Positions 45,281 to 54,776 of a stretch of DNA of 64,000 nucleotides are shown here, one piece after another (the first letter of the stretch is position 1; each line of letters opens with the position of its first letter). Origin of the DNA: Gottfriedia acidiceleris. GTDB lineage: Bacteria > Bacillota > Bacilli > Bacillales > Bacillaceae_G. The position numbers were made by a program, and so were the translations under genes. Where the stretch lies: positions 558,001 through 622,000 of the forward strand of contig NZ_SCFN01000001.1 in the NCBI RefSeq assembly GCF_004138285.1. Reading direction: 5' to 3'. Under the pieces are notes generated by a model. That model was given only the letters and a program-made list of their open reading frames with translations, had not been told where the DNA came from and did not search any database.

Positions 45281-45361
45281 AACACGTAGCTGTCAATTTT
45301 AGGAGTAAAGTATAAGTGCAACTACGTCTCTGCCTTCACCTAAAAGGCTAGGCAAACGACG
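45281..45361. other. Structured unannotated segment before the sulfate operon
   Basis: ACGTAG (45284) pairs with CTACGT (45322), and CGTC (45325) with GACG (45358) around a GCCTT/AAGGC hairpin (45332-45348). GC content is higher than in flanking DNA. It could be an RNA element or a dispersed intergenic repeat. The rest of 45362-45467 holds only the sbp ribosome site. Confidence 0.4.
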
Positions 45362-45467
45362 AGTTTTCTTTATATTTGTGCCTTAAAGGGGAGATTTTAA
45401 TGTGTTGAAGTGTAGAGATGGGTACAAATAAAAATCGGAAAATTGAAATTGAGAGGGGCAGATCATT

Positions 45468-46517
45468 GTGGGGGCAAAGAAATGGATTATTAGCTCGGTA
45501 GTTGTTGTATTAGCAGTTTCGGGTGTATTGTATGCGACTTTGAAAGACGATAAATCTGAGGCTACTAATACTGAAGCAGCAAATAAAAAAGTGGAATTGT
45601 TAAATGTTTCTTATGATCCAACTCGTGAGTTATATGAAAATTATAATAAAGCTTTTAGTAAATATTGGGAAAAAGAGCATAACCAAACTGTAACAATTAA
45701 ACAGTCTCATGGTGGCTCTGGAAAACAAGCTAGAGCAGTAATCGACGGTTTAGATGCTGATGTAGTTACACTAGCTCTTGGATATGATATTGACTCGATC
45801 AATGAAAAGGCACAACTAATATCCCCTAATTGGCAAAAAGAATTTGAATACAATTCAACTCCTTATACATCAACAATTGTTTTTTTAGTAAGGAAAGGAA
45901 ATCCGAAAAATATTAAGGATTGGGATGATTTAACGAAAAAAGGAGTTCAAGTAATTACTCCAAATCCAAAAACTTCGGGTGGTGCAAGGTGGAATTATTT
46001 AGCTGCTTGGGGGTATGCAGACAAAAAATATAATGGTGATGAGAAAAAAGTAAAAGCGTTTATGAAGAAATTATATAAAAACGTTCCAGTATTAGATACT
46101 GGCGCACGTGGTTCAACAACTACATTTGTTGAAAAAGGAATAGGAGATGTATTAATAGCATGGGAAAATGAAGCATTACTGTCTGTGAAGGAATTAGGTG
46201 AGGGGAAATATAAAATTGTTTATCCTTCGATCAGTATTCTAGCTGAGCCACCTGTTGCGGTTGTTGATAAAAATGTGAAGGAAAAGAAAACTGAAGAAGT
46301 GGCAAAGGCCTACTTATCTTATCTTTATAGCAAAGAAGGTCAAAAGATCATTGCAGAAAATTATTATCGTCCGAGAGATCAAGAGATTCTCGCTAAATAT
46401 AGTAAACAATATCCTAGCCTGCCATTGTTAACAATTGATAAAGATTTCGGAGGATGGGGTAAAGCTCAATCGAAGCATTTTGATGACGGCGGAGTTTTCG
46501 ACCAAATTTATCAATAA
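45468..46517 (+). CDS. sbp: Sulfate ABC transporter substrate-binding protein
   Basis: 349-residue extracytoplasmic binding protein for sulfate or thiosulfate. Family motifs: [64 protein letters not shown] and WENEALLS. The N terminus ([21 protein letters not shown]) is a hydrophobic signal or anchor, but no lipobox cysteine is present, which is unusual for a Gram-positive binding protein. GTG start follows GAGAGGGG. First gene of sbp-cysT-cysW-cysA. Confidence 0.92.
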   Translation: MGAKKWIISSVVVVLAVSGVLYATLKDDKSEATNTEAANKKVELLNVSYDPTRELYENYNKAFSKYWEKEHNQTVTIKQSHGGSGKQARAVIDGLDADVVTLALGYDIDSINEKAQLISPNWQKEFEYNSTPYTSTIVFLVRKGNPKNIKDWDDLTKKGVQVITPNPKTSGGARWNYLAAWGYADKKYNGDEKKVKAFMKKLYKNVPVLDTGARGSTTTFVEKGIGDVLIAWENEALLSVKELGEGKYKIVYPSISILAEPPVAVVDKNVKEKKTEEVAKAYLSYLYSKEGQKIIAENYYRPRDQEILAKYSKQYPSLPLLTIDKDFGGWGKAQSKHFDDGGVFDQIYQ

Positions 46518-46544
46518 TCACGTAATTGGAAAATAAGGAGGACA

Positions 46545-46582
46545 TTGGACTTTATTGGGCGTTTTAGAGCTTAAGCCAAGTC
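46545..46582 (+). promoter_or_regulatory. Possible short ORF and hairpin inside the sulfate operon
   Basis: A full AAGGAGG (46535-46541) is followed by TTG and nine codons (MDFIGRFRA, stop at 46574). A hairpin of GACTT and GGC with GCC and AAGTC (46548-46582) overlaps it, then TTCTTTATTTG. This could modulate cysT expression relative to sbp. The spacing from the ribosome site to TTG is only three bases. Confidence 0.3.
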
Positions 46583-46622
46583 TTCTTTATTTGATTTTTA
46601 TTTTAAGGAGGATTGACAGAAT

Positions 46623-47453
46623 TTGTTTAAGAAGCGAAAAAGAATCCTACCTGGATTTGGATTAACGTTTGGATTTTCAATATTATATATAAGTTTTTTT
46701 ATTTTTCTTCCGGTATCGATGCTGTTCTTACATTCTTTCGATATAGGTTGGTCAAAATTTATTAAAATTGTTAGTGAACATAGAGTATTAATGTCTTATA
46801 AAGTAAGTTTTGGAACTGCCTTTATTGCTGCGATAATTAATGCTGTTTTTGGTTTATTAGTAGCTTGGGTGCTTGTACGTTATCGATTCCCTGGAAAACG
46901 AATTGTAGATGCATTCATTGATTTACCATTTGCATTACCGACTGCAGTTGCAGGTATTACTTTAACAACATTGTATTCTTCTGATGGTTGGGTTGGAAGA
47001 TTTTTCTCCTTCAAAATTGCTTATACACCACTCGGGATTATTATAGCTCTTACATTTATCGGGTTACCATTTGTAGTTAGAATGGTTCAACCTGTTCTTG
47101 AAAATTTTCAAAAAGATGTTGAGGAAGCAGCTGCCAGTCTAGGTGCAAACCGTTTTCAAATTTTTTGGAAGGTAATTTTTCCAGGGATTTTACCAGCATT
47201 ATTGACTGGATTTTCTTTAGCATTCGCAAGATCATTAGGTGAGTATGGGTCTGTCGTGTTTATTTCTGGAAATATGCCAATGAAAACTGAAATTACTCCC
47301 TTGTTAATTATGACAAAATTGGAGCAATATGATTACTCGGGTGCAACCGCACTTGCAGTTGTGTTATTAGTAACTTCTTTCTTACTCTTATTGATCATTA
47401 GTATTTTTCAAAGATACGCAAATCGTGCTTTTGTTCAAGGGGGGAAGGGGTAA
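46623..47453 (+). CDS. cysT: Sulfate ABC transporter permease CysT
   Basis: 276-residue inner-membrane permease with six helices. The ATPase-contact loop EEAAASLGANRFQIFWKVIFPGI (about 168-190) is the usual binding-protein-dependent transport motif, and the family element SLGEYGSVVFISGNMP follows. TTG at 46623 is the start, with AAGGAGG eleven bases before. It pairs with CysW as a heterodimer. Confidence 0.92.
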   Translation: MFKKRKRILPGFGLTFGFSILYISFFIFLPVSMLFLHSFDIGWSKFIKIVSEHRVLMSYKVSFGTAFIAAIINAVFGLLVAWVLVRYRFPGKRIVDAFIDLPFALPTAVAGITLTTLYSSDGWVGRFFSFKIAYTPLGIIIALTFIGLPFVVRMVQPVLENFQKDVEEAAASLGANRFQIFWKVIFPGILPALLTGFSLAFARSLGEYGSVVFISGNMPMKTEITPLLIMTKLEQYDYSGATALAVVLLVTSFLLLLIISIFQRYANRAFVQGGKG

Positions 47454-47455
47454 GA

Positions 47456-48337
47456 ATGGAAAGAGAATTTAAGATTGAAAGAAAAATAGAAGTGAATGCT
47501 AGTACTGAGAAAAGAGCAAAATTACGCGTCAATACTGTTCCAATCATCTTAATCAGTATTGTCATACTCTTTTTAGCGCTATTTTTATTTCTTCCATTAG
47601 TTTCAATTTTTATAAAGGCTTTACAAGATGGGTTTGGAGTTTATAAAGAAACGATTGTAAACGAAGAGACATTAGCCGCGATTAAATTGACGTTTTTAGT
47701 AACGATTATTACATTACCGCTTAATGCGATTTTTGGTGTTTCAATTGCATGGGCTACAACGAAATTTAATTTTAAAGGAAAAAATATATTAGTAACTTTA
47801 ATTGAACTACCTTTTGCAGTGTCGCCAGTTGTAGCAGGATTTTTGTTTGTTCTATTATTTAGTCCGAATAATGGGATTTTTGGTGGTTGGTTAAAGGAAC
47901 ATAATTTGAAAGTCATTTTTTCAACCCCAGGAATTGTTTTAGCAACAATTTTTGTCACATTGCCTTTTGTAGCGAAAGAATTAATTGCGGTTATGCAGGC
48001 AACAGGGAGTGCTGAAGAAGAAGCTGCACTAACTTTAGGTGCGAACGGTTGGCATATTTTTTGGAAGGTGACACTTCCGAAAATTAAATGGGGACTATTG
48101 TATGGCGTTATATTATGCAATGCAAGAGCCGTTGGAGAATTTGGAGCTGTTTCAGTTGTATCTGGACATATTCGCGGAGAAACAATTACAATGCCACTTC
48201 ATATTGAAAATTTATATAATGAGTACCAATTTCCACAAGCATATACAGTTGCGTCACTTATGTCCATTTTTGCGATTCTGACATTAGTTATTAAAAATAT
48301 AATTGAATGGAAAGTTCTAAAGGAAGAGAAACAATAG
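47456..48337 (+). CDS. cysW: Sulfate ABC transporter permease CysW
   Basis: 293-residue permease. Its ATPase-contact loop is [22 protein letters not shown], and [19 protein letters not shown] is the CysW signature. It lies two bases after cysT (GGGGAAGGGG as ribosome site), so the two are translated together. The N-terminal 25 residues are charged before the first helix. Confidence 0.92.
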   Translation: MEREFKIERKIEVNASTEKRAKLRVNTVPIILISIVILFLALFLFLPLVSIFIKALQDGFGVYKETIVNEETLAAIKLTFLVTIITLPLNAIFGVSIAWATTKFNFKGKNILVTLIELPFAVSPVVAGFLFVLLFSPNNGIFGGWLKEHNLKVIFSTPGIVLATIFVTLPFVAKELIAVMQATGSAEEEAALTLGANGWHIFWKVTLPKIKWGLLYGVILCNARAVGEFGAVSVVSGHIRGETITMPLHIENLYNEYQFPQAYTVASLMSIFAILTLVIKNIIEWKVLKEEKQ

Positions 48338-48348
48338 GAGAGGATTGT

Positions 48349-49428
48349 ATGTCAATTAAAGTTTCAAATGTAATAAAAAGTTATGAAAATGAAACTGCCT
48401 TAAAAGGAATTGATTTAAATATAAAAAAAGGGGAATTAGTTGCTTTATTAGGTCCATCTGGGTCGGGTAAAACAACATTGTTGCGAATAATTGCTGGTTT
48501 AGAAAATCCAGATTTGGGTGAAATATTTTTTGAAGATCAGGATGTAGCAAATGTGCAGGTAAAGGAAAGAAATGTAGGATTTGTATTCCAGCATTATGCC
48601 TTATTTCAGCACATGACTGTTTTTGAAAATATTGCATTTGGTTTAAAAGTTAGACCAAGGGCTACACGGCCTTTAAAAAGAAAAATTAATGAAAAAGTCA
48701 TGGAATTACTATCATTAGTAAAATTGGAAAGCTTTGCTAATCGGTTTCCTTCTCAATTATCTGGTGGACAAAGACAACGTGTTGCATTAGCTAGAGCATT
48801 AGCTGTTGAACCAAGTGTATTATTATTAGATGAACCATTTGGGGCATTAGATGCAAAAGTTCGAAAAGATTTAAGAAGATGGTTACGTAAACTCCATGAT
48901 GAAATTCATATTACTAGTATATTTGTAACACATGATCAAGAGGAAGCACTAGAAGTTGCAGATCGAGTTGTCATTATGAATGGCGGGACGATTGAACAAA
49001 TCGGAACACCTGAAGAAGTTTACCATACGCCAGCAAGTCCGTTTGTTTATGATTTTCTTGGCAAAGTAAATTTATTTCATGGAAGGATAAATAAGGGAAG
49101 CTTAATAAGTGGAGGATTAGAAATCCCATTACCAGAATTTGAACAAGAACATAAAGAACATAAAGAGGTTACGGGTTATGTTCGTCCTCATCAAATCACA
49201 ATCGAAAAATTTGAAACAAATCAGACTTCGATCAGTGCAATCGTAACCCATATTCATGCTGTAGGACCTATAGTATATGTAGAAGTCCTTCGGGAGGATA
49301 CAAATGATTATGTTGAAATCGAGCTCATGAACGAATTATTCTACGAACTAAATATTCAACTTGGAGAAAGGGTGTTTGTCCGTCCTAATGAATTGAAGGT
49401 ATTTATTCCTCAGGATTATTCGATATGA
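48349..49428 (+). CDS. cysA: Sulfate ABC transporter ATP-binding protein CysA
   Basis: 359-residue ABC ATPase. Walker A is GPSGSGKTT (about 35-43), the signature is LSGGQRQR, Walker B is [12 protein letters not shown], and [13 protein letters not shown] follows. A C-terminal TOBE-like domain (about 235-355) is present. ATG 48349 follows AGGAGAGG, 11 bases after cysW; an in-frame start inside cysW lacks a ribosome site. It energises CysTW-mediated sulfate or thiosulfate uptake. Confidence 0.93.
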   Translation: MSIKVSNVIKSYENETALKGIDLNIKKGELVALLGPSGSGKTTLLRIIAGLENPDLGEIFFEDQDVANVQVKERNVGFVFQHYALFQHMTVFENIAFGLKVRPRATRPLKRKINEKVMELLSLVKLESFANRFPSQLSGGQRQRVALARALAVEPSVLLLDEPFGALDAKVRKDLRRWLRKLHDEIHITSIFVTHDQEEALEVADRVVIMNGGTIEQIGTPEEVYHTPASPFVYDFLGKVNLFHGRINKGSLISGGLEIPLPEFEQEHKEHKEVTGYVRPHQITIEKFETNQTSISAIVTHIHAVGPIVYVEVLREDTNDYVEIELMNELFYELNIQLGERVFVRPNELKVFIPQDYSI

Positions 49429-49445
49429 CAAGATAGGAAAAGAAT

Positions 49446-49483
49446 AAAAAAGGTTAAGGAGCAGTGTCCTTAACCTTTTTGTT
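49446..49483. terminator. Bidirectional terminator between cysA and ispG
   Basis: AAAAAGGTTAAGGA / TCCTTAACCTTTTT perfect 14-bp stem with T-rich tails on both strands. Confidence 0.9.
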
Positions 49484-49487
49484 ATTA

Positions 49488-50588
49488 TTAACCTTTTGCT
49501 GCTTCTAGTTCAGCTAGTTTTTCTTTTGCAATGATGTCGATTTCGCGTTTTAGTTCTTCAACCATTGTTGCTTCTGGTACTTTACGCACGATTTCTCCGT
49601 GACGGAATAGTAATCCTTCACCACGAGCTCCAGCAATACCGATGTCTGCTTCGCGTGCTTCACCAGGACCGTTTACTGCACATCCAAGTACGGCAACTTT
49701 AATTGGTACTTTTAAAGTTGAAATGTACTCTTCAACATCATTCGCAATACTAATTAAGTCAATTTCGATTCGACCACATGTAGGGCAAGAAATTAATGTC
49801 GCAGCATTTGAAGATAAACCGAAAGATTTAAGTAATTCTCTTGCAACTTTTACTTCTTCAACTGGATCTGCGCTTAATGAAATACGCATTGTATTTCCGA
49901 TCCCTTTACTAATGATTGCACCTAAACCAGCGGCACTCTTAACTGTACCAGCAAACAAAGTACCTGATTCAGTAATACCTAAATGTAAAGGATAATTGAA
50001 TGCTTTTGAAGCTTTTTCATACGCCTCTATTGCTAGGTTTACATCTGATGCTTTCATCGAAACGATGATGTCATGGAAATCTAAATCTTCAAGAATTTTA
50101 ATATGATGCAATGCACTTTCAACCATTCCATCAGCAGTTGGGTAACCATATTTCTCTAAGATTCGTTTTTCTAATGAACCAGCATTAACACCGATACGAA
50201 TAGGAATTCCTTTAGCTTTAGCAGCATTTACTACTGCTTCAACTTTTTCTTTACGACCGATATTACCTGGATTAATTCTTATTTTATCTACTCCGCCTTC
50301 AATTGCTTTTAAGGCTAATTTATAATCAAAGTGTATATCTGCAACAAGTGGTATGTTAATTTGTTTTTTTATATCAGCGATTGCATTTGCAGCTCTTTCG
50401 TCTGGTACTGCAACTCGAACAATCTGACATCCAGCTTCTTCAAGTCGTTTAATTTCTGCAACTGTTGCTTCAACATCGTGTGTTTTTGTTGTTGTCATAC
50501 TTTGGATTGAAATTTCATTTGCTCCACCAACAACTACATTACCTACTTTAACTGCACGTGTTTTACTTCTATGTGTAATTTCGTTCAC
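49488..50588 (-). CDS. ispG: 4-hydroxy-3-methylbut-2-en-1-yl diphosphate synthase IspG
   Basis: 366-residue iron-sulfur enzyme of the MEP isoprenoid pathway. TIM-barrel N-terminal part with [24 protein letters not shown] and RINPGNIG; the C-terminal cluster cysteines are in [14 protein letters not shown] and [12 protein letters not shown]. It matches YqfY of B. subtilis. GGAGCGAG precedes the start. With IspH (30470-31414) both final iron-sulfur steps of the pathway are in this window. Confidence 0.97.
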   Translation of the reverse strand: MNEITHRSKTRAVKVGNVVVGGANEISIQSMTTTKTHDVEATVAEIKRLEEAGCQIVRVAVPDERAANAIADIKKQINIPLVADIHFDYKLALKAIEGGVDKIRINPGNIGRKEKVEAVVNAAKAKGIPIRIGVNAGSLEKRILEKYGYPTADGMVESALHHIKILEDLDFHDIIVSMKASDVNLAIEAYEKASKAFNYPLHLGITESGTLFAGTVKSAAGLGAIISKGIGNTMRISLSADPVEEVKVARELLKSFGLSSNAATLISCPTCGRIEIDLISIANDVEEYISTLKVPIKVAVLGCAVNGPGEAREADIGIAGARGEGLLFRHGEIVRKVPEATMVEELKREIDIIAKEKLAELEAAKG

Positions 50589-50705
50589 GAGTAACTCGCT
50601 CCTTCAAATATAACTTTATTTCTATTTTGTATAAATCTACATTATCATATTTTCTTCATGATTACTCATTTTATCAACTGGTTCTAAAGAAATATATCAC
50701 AAATT

Positions 50706-51038
50706 TTATTTTTGTGAAGAGTAAATAGGGAATTTATATGATTTTCCACTTTGAATTTTAGTAGGTGAAAGTCCATTGTTTAATGCACTAAAATCTTTTG
50801 TAATTTGGCTAATTGGCTGGTTAAAATCAGGGTTAAGATCTTCGATAATTCCTAAAACAGTGTCACCATTTTTAACTTGAATTTTTTCATATTTTGGAAG
50901 TGAGGTTGATTTTATTTCTGATTTTGTTGCTTTTGCCACTGTAGCGATATGTTTAGTTGGGATCGTCCCAACTTGTAGGTCAAAGAATATTATATATGCA
51001 AGCAATAAAGAACCAAGTAAAAAAGCTATTTTTTTCAT
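50706..51038 (-). CDS. yqfZ: LysM-domain sporulation-linked protein YqfZ
   Basis: 110-residue exported protein with an N-terminal signal or anchor (MKKIAFLLGSLLLAYIIFF) and a C-terminal LysM domain (about 50-105: KIQVKNGDTVLGIIEDLNP ... LSPTKIQSGKSYKFP). It lies next to ispG as yqfZ does in B. subtilis, where it is a mother-cell gene. LysM domains bind peptidoglycan, suggesting a cortex or cell-wall role. AAAAGGAG lies before the ATG. Confidence 0.85.
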   Translation of the reverse strand: MKKIAFLLGSLLLAYIIFFDLQVGTIPTKHIATVAKATKSEIKSTSLPKYEKIQVKNGDTVLGIIEDLNPDFNQPISQITKDFSALNNGLSPTKIQSGKSYKFPIYSSQK

Positions 51039-51120
51039 TAATAATCACTCCTTTTGTAGACTATATGCTTGTCCACAACGAATATTCCTACTAGGAGCTT
51101 GGACTAATAAATATTTAAGC

Positions 51121-51147
51121 AAAAAAAAGAAGTGTGAAACACACTTC
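51121..51147 (-). terminator. Terminator of the DUF1189 gene, minus strand
   Basis: GAAGTGTG / CACACTTC with an AAA loop; eight T follow on the minus strand. Confidence 0.88.
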
Positions 51148-51155
51148 AGTAAACA

Positions 51156-51914
51156 TTATTTTTTAGAAGGTAAATTTTTAATTGTTAATGTATACATAAC
51201 AATTGTTATTAAAATAAAAATTAAAGTTTGGAATGGAATATTTATTTTCAATAATCCTAGCAATAAATAGATAACAGTAGGTAATGTTAAGCTATACGAA
51301 ACCATTGCAAAGCGTTGTCTAAAAGGTAGGTGCTTAGTCGACTTAAATAAAGCTGTTAAAAACGCTAATATTGTAGCAATTATAAATATGAAGATACTGT
51401 AACCTAAATAAAATAAGAAAAATAACGCGATTAAGACTACTGGTAGAGCTTCTTTTATATTTTCAATAAATTTCGAAACATCCGCTTTATTTATTTCTCT
51501 AGATATTAATGAAGGGTAAGGGTAATCTTGCTCGCCTTTATCATTTTTAATGACTAATCTATTTTTTAATACAACAAATGCATACTGTTCATTTTTTAAT
51601 TTTGTAGGTATAACTGTTTTATTTGGATAAAAAGCATATTTATATTCACCAATATTTCGTTCGAATGGCGTATTGTCGTTTATTGTTAAAGCTCCTTTGT
51701 TTAAAGAAATTGACTGAATATTATCTTTTAGCAAATCAGAAACATTGTTCACCTGAAGCCTCACATCTTTTACTAATGAAAAGAAACCCGGAAGAGTATA
51801 TAAAATTGCTAGTAGGAAAAGAAAAAAGATTGTTTTACCGATTTTTTGGAGTCTATATCTTGATATTGTTTTTGGAGAGTATAAACTAAACCAAAATTGT
51901 TTAAATATATTCAT
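51156..51914 (-). CDS. yqgB: DUF1189 membrane protein (YqgB-like)
   Basis: 252-residue protein starting MNIFKQFWFSLYSPKTISR, the hallmark of DUF1189. One helix (about 30-48), an extracytoplasmic domain (about 50-155), then three or four helices (about 157-245). The position between yqfZ and sodA corresponds to yqgA-yqgB in B. subtilis; the yqgB name is from memory. Some DUF1189 proteins occur in maltodextrin operons; function here is unknown. AAAGGATGAG precedes the ATG. Confidence 0.8.
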   Translation of the reverse strand: MNIFKQFWFSLYSPKTISRYRLQKIGKTIFFLFLLAILYTLPGFFSLVKDVRLQVNNVSDLLKDNIQSISLNKGALTINDNTPFERNIGEYKYAFYPNKTVIPTKLKNEQYAFVVLKNRLVIKNDKGEQDYPYPSLISREINKADVSKFIENIKEALPVVLIALFFLFYLGYSIFIFIIATILAFLTALFKSTKHLPFRQRFAMVSYSLTLPTVIYLLLGLLKINIPFQTLIFILITIVMYTLTIKNLPSKK

Positions 51915-52170
51915 AAACTCATCCTTTCTTATATAATGTTATTTCACTTCCCGAAATTTATTATGTAACTTTCGGGCTATTTTGTATATTATAATCTTTT
52001 TTTGGAAATTGAATATTAAACTTTAATTAAAATGATAAGAGTAGGTTAGGAAGTGATAGTCAATAGTTTAAGGAAAGAATTTGAGTTTTGCCTTAAAACT
52101 CGAAAAAACAATTTATTTTCACTGAAAAATAGTTATAAAAAATTAAAAATCAAAAAAATAATAAAAAGTG

Positions 52171-52199
52171 TTGACGTTTAATTTGAAACATGATAAATT
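52171..52199 (+). promoter_or_regulatory. Sigma-A promoter of the tRNA cluster
   Basis: TTGACG, 17 bases, TAAATT, about 30 bases before the first tRNA. The 255 bases before it (51915-52170) hold nothing identifiable. Confidence 0.7.
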
Positions 52200-52229
52200 A
52201 AATATTGTCTTAAGGACAACAAAAATTAT

Positions 52230-52304
52230 TCCGCAGTAGCTCAGTGGTAGAGCACTCGGCTGTTAACCGAGTGGTCGTAGGTTCGAACCCTACCTGCGGA
52301 GCCA
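52230..52304 (+). tRNA. tRNA-Asn (GTT)
   Basis: Complete cloverleaf: acceptor TCCGCAG / CTGCGGA, anticodon loop CTGTTAA (anticodon GTT), T-loop TTCGAAC, discriminator G and an encoded CCA at 52302-52304. Confidence 0.97.
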
Positions 52305-52316
52305 TTTAAATAATTT

Positions 52317-52393
52317 GGCGGTGTAGCTCAGCTGGCTAGAGCGTACGGTTCATACCCGTGAGGTCGTGGGTTCGACTCCCTCCGCCGCTACCA
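52317..52393 (+). tRNA. tRNA-Met (CAT), elongator type
   Basis: Acceptor GGCGGTG with CGCCGCT (G1-T72 and T6-G67 wobbles), anticodon loop TTCATAC (CAT), CCA encoded at 52391-52393. It has no CCGG-type initiator anticodon stem and matches the usual Bacillus elongator sequence except in the T-arm, where GTGGG faces CCCTC and leaves one T-T mismatch. Confidence 0.94.
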
Positions 52394-52405
52394 ATATTTT
52401 ATTAT

Positions 52406-52495
52406 GGAGTAATACCCAAGTCCGGCTGAAGGGATCGGTCTTGAAAACCGACAGGGGTGTAACAGCCCGCGGGGGTTCGAATCCCTCTTACTCCT
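52406..52495 (+). tRNA. tRNA-Ser (TGA)
   Basis: Class II tRNA with a long variable arm (CAGGGGTGTAACAGCCCGCG). Acceptor GGAGTAA / TTACTCC is perfect; anticodon loop CTTGAAA gives TGA. The discriminator is T rather than the usual G of tRNA-Ser, and no CCA is encoded (TTAATT follows). Confidence 0.9.
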
Positions 52496-52505
52496 TAATT
52501 AGTGA

Positions 52506-52541
52506 AAAAGTCTTCAACTAAAATGTTGAAGACTTTTTTCG
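52506..52541 (+). terminator. Terminator of the tRNA cluster
   Basis: AAAAGTCTTCAAC / GTTGAAGACTTTT perfect 13-bp stem with a TAAAAT loop, then TTC. Confidence 0.9.
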
Positions 52542-52732
52542 TTTTGGAGTATTGGTATTAATTTTTTTATGAAACACTACCCCTAAATACATTGACCCTA
52601 ATCAAAATTTTTCTTCCAAAAATTAATCTTTTTTACTTTCTTTCCCTTTTGTGAGCATTACTATTGAAATCTTTCGGTTTATTTGATAACTTTAAATTGA
52701 AATTCACTATTATCTTTGGGAGGAAATTAAAA

Positions 52733-53341
52733 ATGTCAAAATTTGAATTACCACAATTACCTTATGCTTATGATGCATTAGAGCCACACTTTGATAAAGA
52801 AACAATGAATATTCACCACACTCGTCACCACAATACATATATAACAAACTTAAACGCTGCTTTAGAAGGTAAAGAAGTAGCTGCTTCTTCAATTGAAGAA
52901 TTAATTTCAAACTTAGATGCACTACCAGAAGGTATCCGTACAGCTGTACGTAACAATGGTGGTGGACATGCTAACCATAGCTTATTCTGGACTTTATTAA
53001 CTCCAGAAGGCACTGGCACTCCAGTTGGTGAAGTTGCTGAAGCAATTAACGCTAAATTCGGTAGCTTAGATGAGTTAAAAGCTGCTTTCACTCAAGCTGC
53101 ATTAACTCGTTTCGGTTCTGGTTGGGCTTGGTTAGTAGTAAACAATGGTGAGTTAGAAGTGACTAGCACAGCTAACCAAGATTCACCTTTAATGGAAGGC
53201 AAAACGCCTATCTTAGGTTTAGATGTATGGGAGCATGCTTACTACTTAAACTACCAAAACAAACGCCCTGACTACGTTGGTGCATTCTGGAATGTAGTAA
53301 ACTGGGAAAAAGTAGAAGAATTATACCAAGCTGCTAAATAA
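52733..53341 (+). CDS. sodA: Superoxide dismutase (Mn/Fe)
   Basis: 202-residue enzyme that dismutates superoxide to oxygen and peroxide. Metal ligands: His in MNIHHTRHH (about 27), His in GHANHSLFW (about 81), Asp and His in DVWEHAYY (about 163-167). ATG 52733 follows GGGAGG; an in-frame start 69 bases upstream lacks a ribosome site. Codon use is biased to highly expressed genes. Its location upstream of yqgE-pbpA matches B. subtilis. Confidence 0.97.
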   Translation: MSKFELPQLPYAYDALEPHFDKETMNIHHTRHHNTYITNLNAALEGKEVAASSIEELISNLDALPEGIRTAVRNNGGGHANHSLFWTLLTPEGTGTPVGEVAEAINAKFGSLDELKAAFTQAALTRFGSGWAWLVVNNGELEVTSTANQDSPLMEGKTPILGLDVWEHAYYLNYQNKRPDYVGAFWNVVNWEKVEELYQAAK

Positions 53342-53354
53342 TTTATAAAAAATG

Positions 53355-53391
53355 AACACTACTTAATTTATTTAAGTAGTGTTTTTTTTTA
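53355..53391 (+). terminator. Terminator of sodA
   Basis: AACACTACTTAA / TTAAGTAGTGTT perfect 12-bp stem with a five-base loop, then at least eight T. Confidence 0.92.
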
Positions 53392-53457
53392 TGTTTAAAA
53401 AAGGATAAATTTTCATTTACTCGGAAAACTAGTTCATGAGACAAAGGAGAGTTTATT

Positions 53458-54675
53458 ATGAGTAAGTGGAAATTTTTATTAGGTGACGTTGATTTAAATA
53501 AAGACTTAATTCTTTTACTGAGTGTTGGTGGATTGTTTACTTTTGCGACAGCTTTATCAAGCACATTTGTTAATGTTTATTTGTGGAAGCAATCAAATAA
53601 TTATTTACCAATTGCTTCATACCAATTTTCGATCGCATTTTTTCAAGCTCTTACATTCGTAATAGCAGGTAGATTAGCTAAAACAATTGATCGAGTTGTC
53701 ATTTTAAGAGCGGGTATTTCTTTTTTGGCAATATTCTACATAGTCGTTTTACTATTTGAAACGAAGACATTATTAGCAACAATTTTGATAGGAGCGATTT
53801 TAGGAATTGGGAATGGCTGTTACTATTTAGCGTTTAATTTATTAACGTTCGAAGTTACTGAACCTGAAACTAGACAATTTTTTAATGGTTTTTTAGGGCT
53901 AATTAATTCGTTCACGGGAATGCTTGGCCCATTCATAGCTGGAGCGATTATTTCTTCAATGATCGGAAATAAAGGTTATCATTTTGTGTTTCTAGCTGCA
54001 GTTATTTTATTCATATGTGCAGTGGTCTTAAGTTGTTTCTTAATTAGACGGGAACTTGATAGTGAGTTCAATATTAAGCGCGTCATTCAAGAAAGAAAAT
54101 TAAATGAAAATTGGAAAAGAGTAACATATGCTAATTTCTTTCAGGGGATTCGTGAAGGGATTTTTATGTTTGTTATTTCAATTTATATTTTCTTATCTAC
54201 AGGAAGTGAATTTGCATTAGGGAAATACGGATTAATTACATCGTTAATTAGCTTTATTACCTATTATATTGTTACAAGGATTATAAAAGAAAACATTAGG
54301 ATGAAAGCTATTTTTATTGGCGGTTTTCTACTATTCTGCGCTGTTTTTGTAATCGCTTTTAAAGTTTCGTTTCCTTTATTAATAATTTACGGTGCAATAA
54401 TTTCTTTGGCATATCCAATCATTTTAGTACCTTACTTATCTTTAACATATGATATAATAGGAAAATCGTATAAGGCCAGGGAATATAGAGTGGAATATAT
54501 TGTAATACGTGAAGTGTATTTAAATAGCGGTAGAATGTTTTCTATTGCAGTTTTCATCGTATGTACATCGATATTCCAGCCAGAACAAGTTATTCCATTT
54601 TTAATGTGTTTATTTGGTGCAGGACACTTTTTGGTCTATCTCGTAATGAGGAAATTAGAATATAAGCATGCTTAA
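53458..54675 (+). CDS. yqgE: MFS transporter YqgE
   Basis: 405-residue transporter with 11-12 helices. It starts MSKWKFLLGDVDLNKDLILLL and lies between sodA and pbpA, like yqgE of B. subtilis. The motif GRLAKTIDRVVILRAG (about 66-81) is the loop between helices 2 and 3. AAAGGAGAG precedes the ATG. The transported compound is unknown; drug efflux is the usual default annotation but nothing here proves it. Confidence 0.88.
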   Translation: MSKWKFLLGDVDLNKDLILLLSVGGLFTFATALSSTFVNVYLWKQSNNYLPIASYQFSIAFFQALTFVIAGRLAKTIDRVVILRAGISFLAIFYIVVLLFETKTLLATILIGAILGIGNGCYYLAFNLLTFEVTEPETRQFFNGFLGLINSFTGMLGPFIAGAIISSMIGNKGYHFVFLAAVILFICAVVLSCFLIRRELDSEFNIKRVIQERKLNENWKRVTYANFFQGIREGIFMFVISIYIFLSTGSEFALGKYGLITSLISFITYYIVTRIIKENIRMKAIFIGGFLLFCAVFVIAFKVSFPLLIIYGAIISLAYPIILVPYLSLTYDIIGKSYKAREYRVEYIVIREVYLNSGRMFSIAVFIVCTSIFQPEQVIPFLMCLFGAGHFLVYLVMRKLEYKHA

Positions 54676-54776
54676 GTATTGTCACTAAATTGTCAAAAAC
54701 TTAACAGTGATTCCTTTTCCAAATCATTAAAATATTAATATGTAGAATTAGTAATTGTAAAAAAAGAGGAGAAAAA

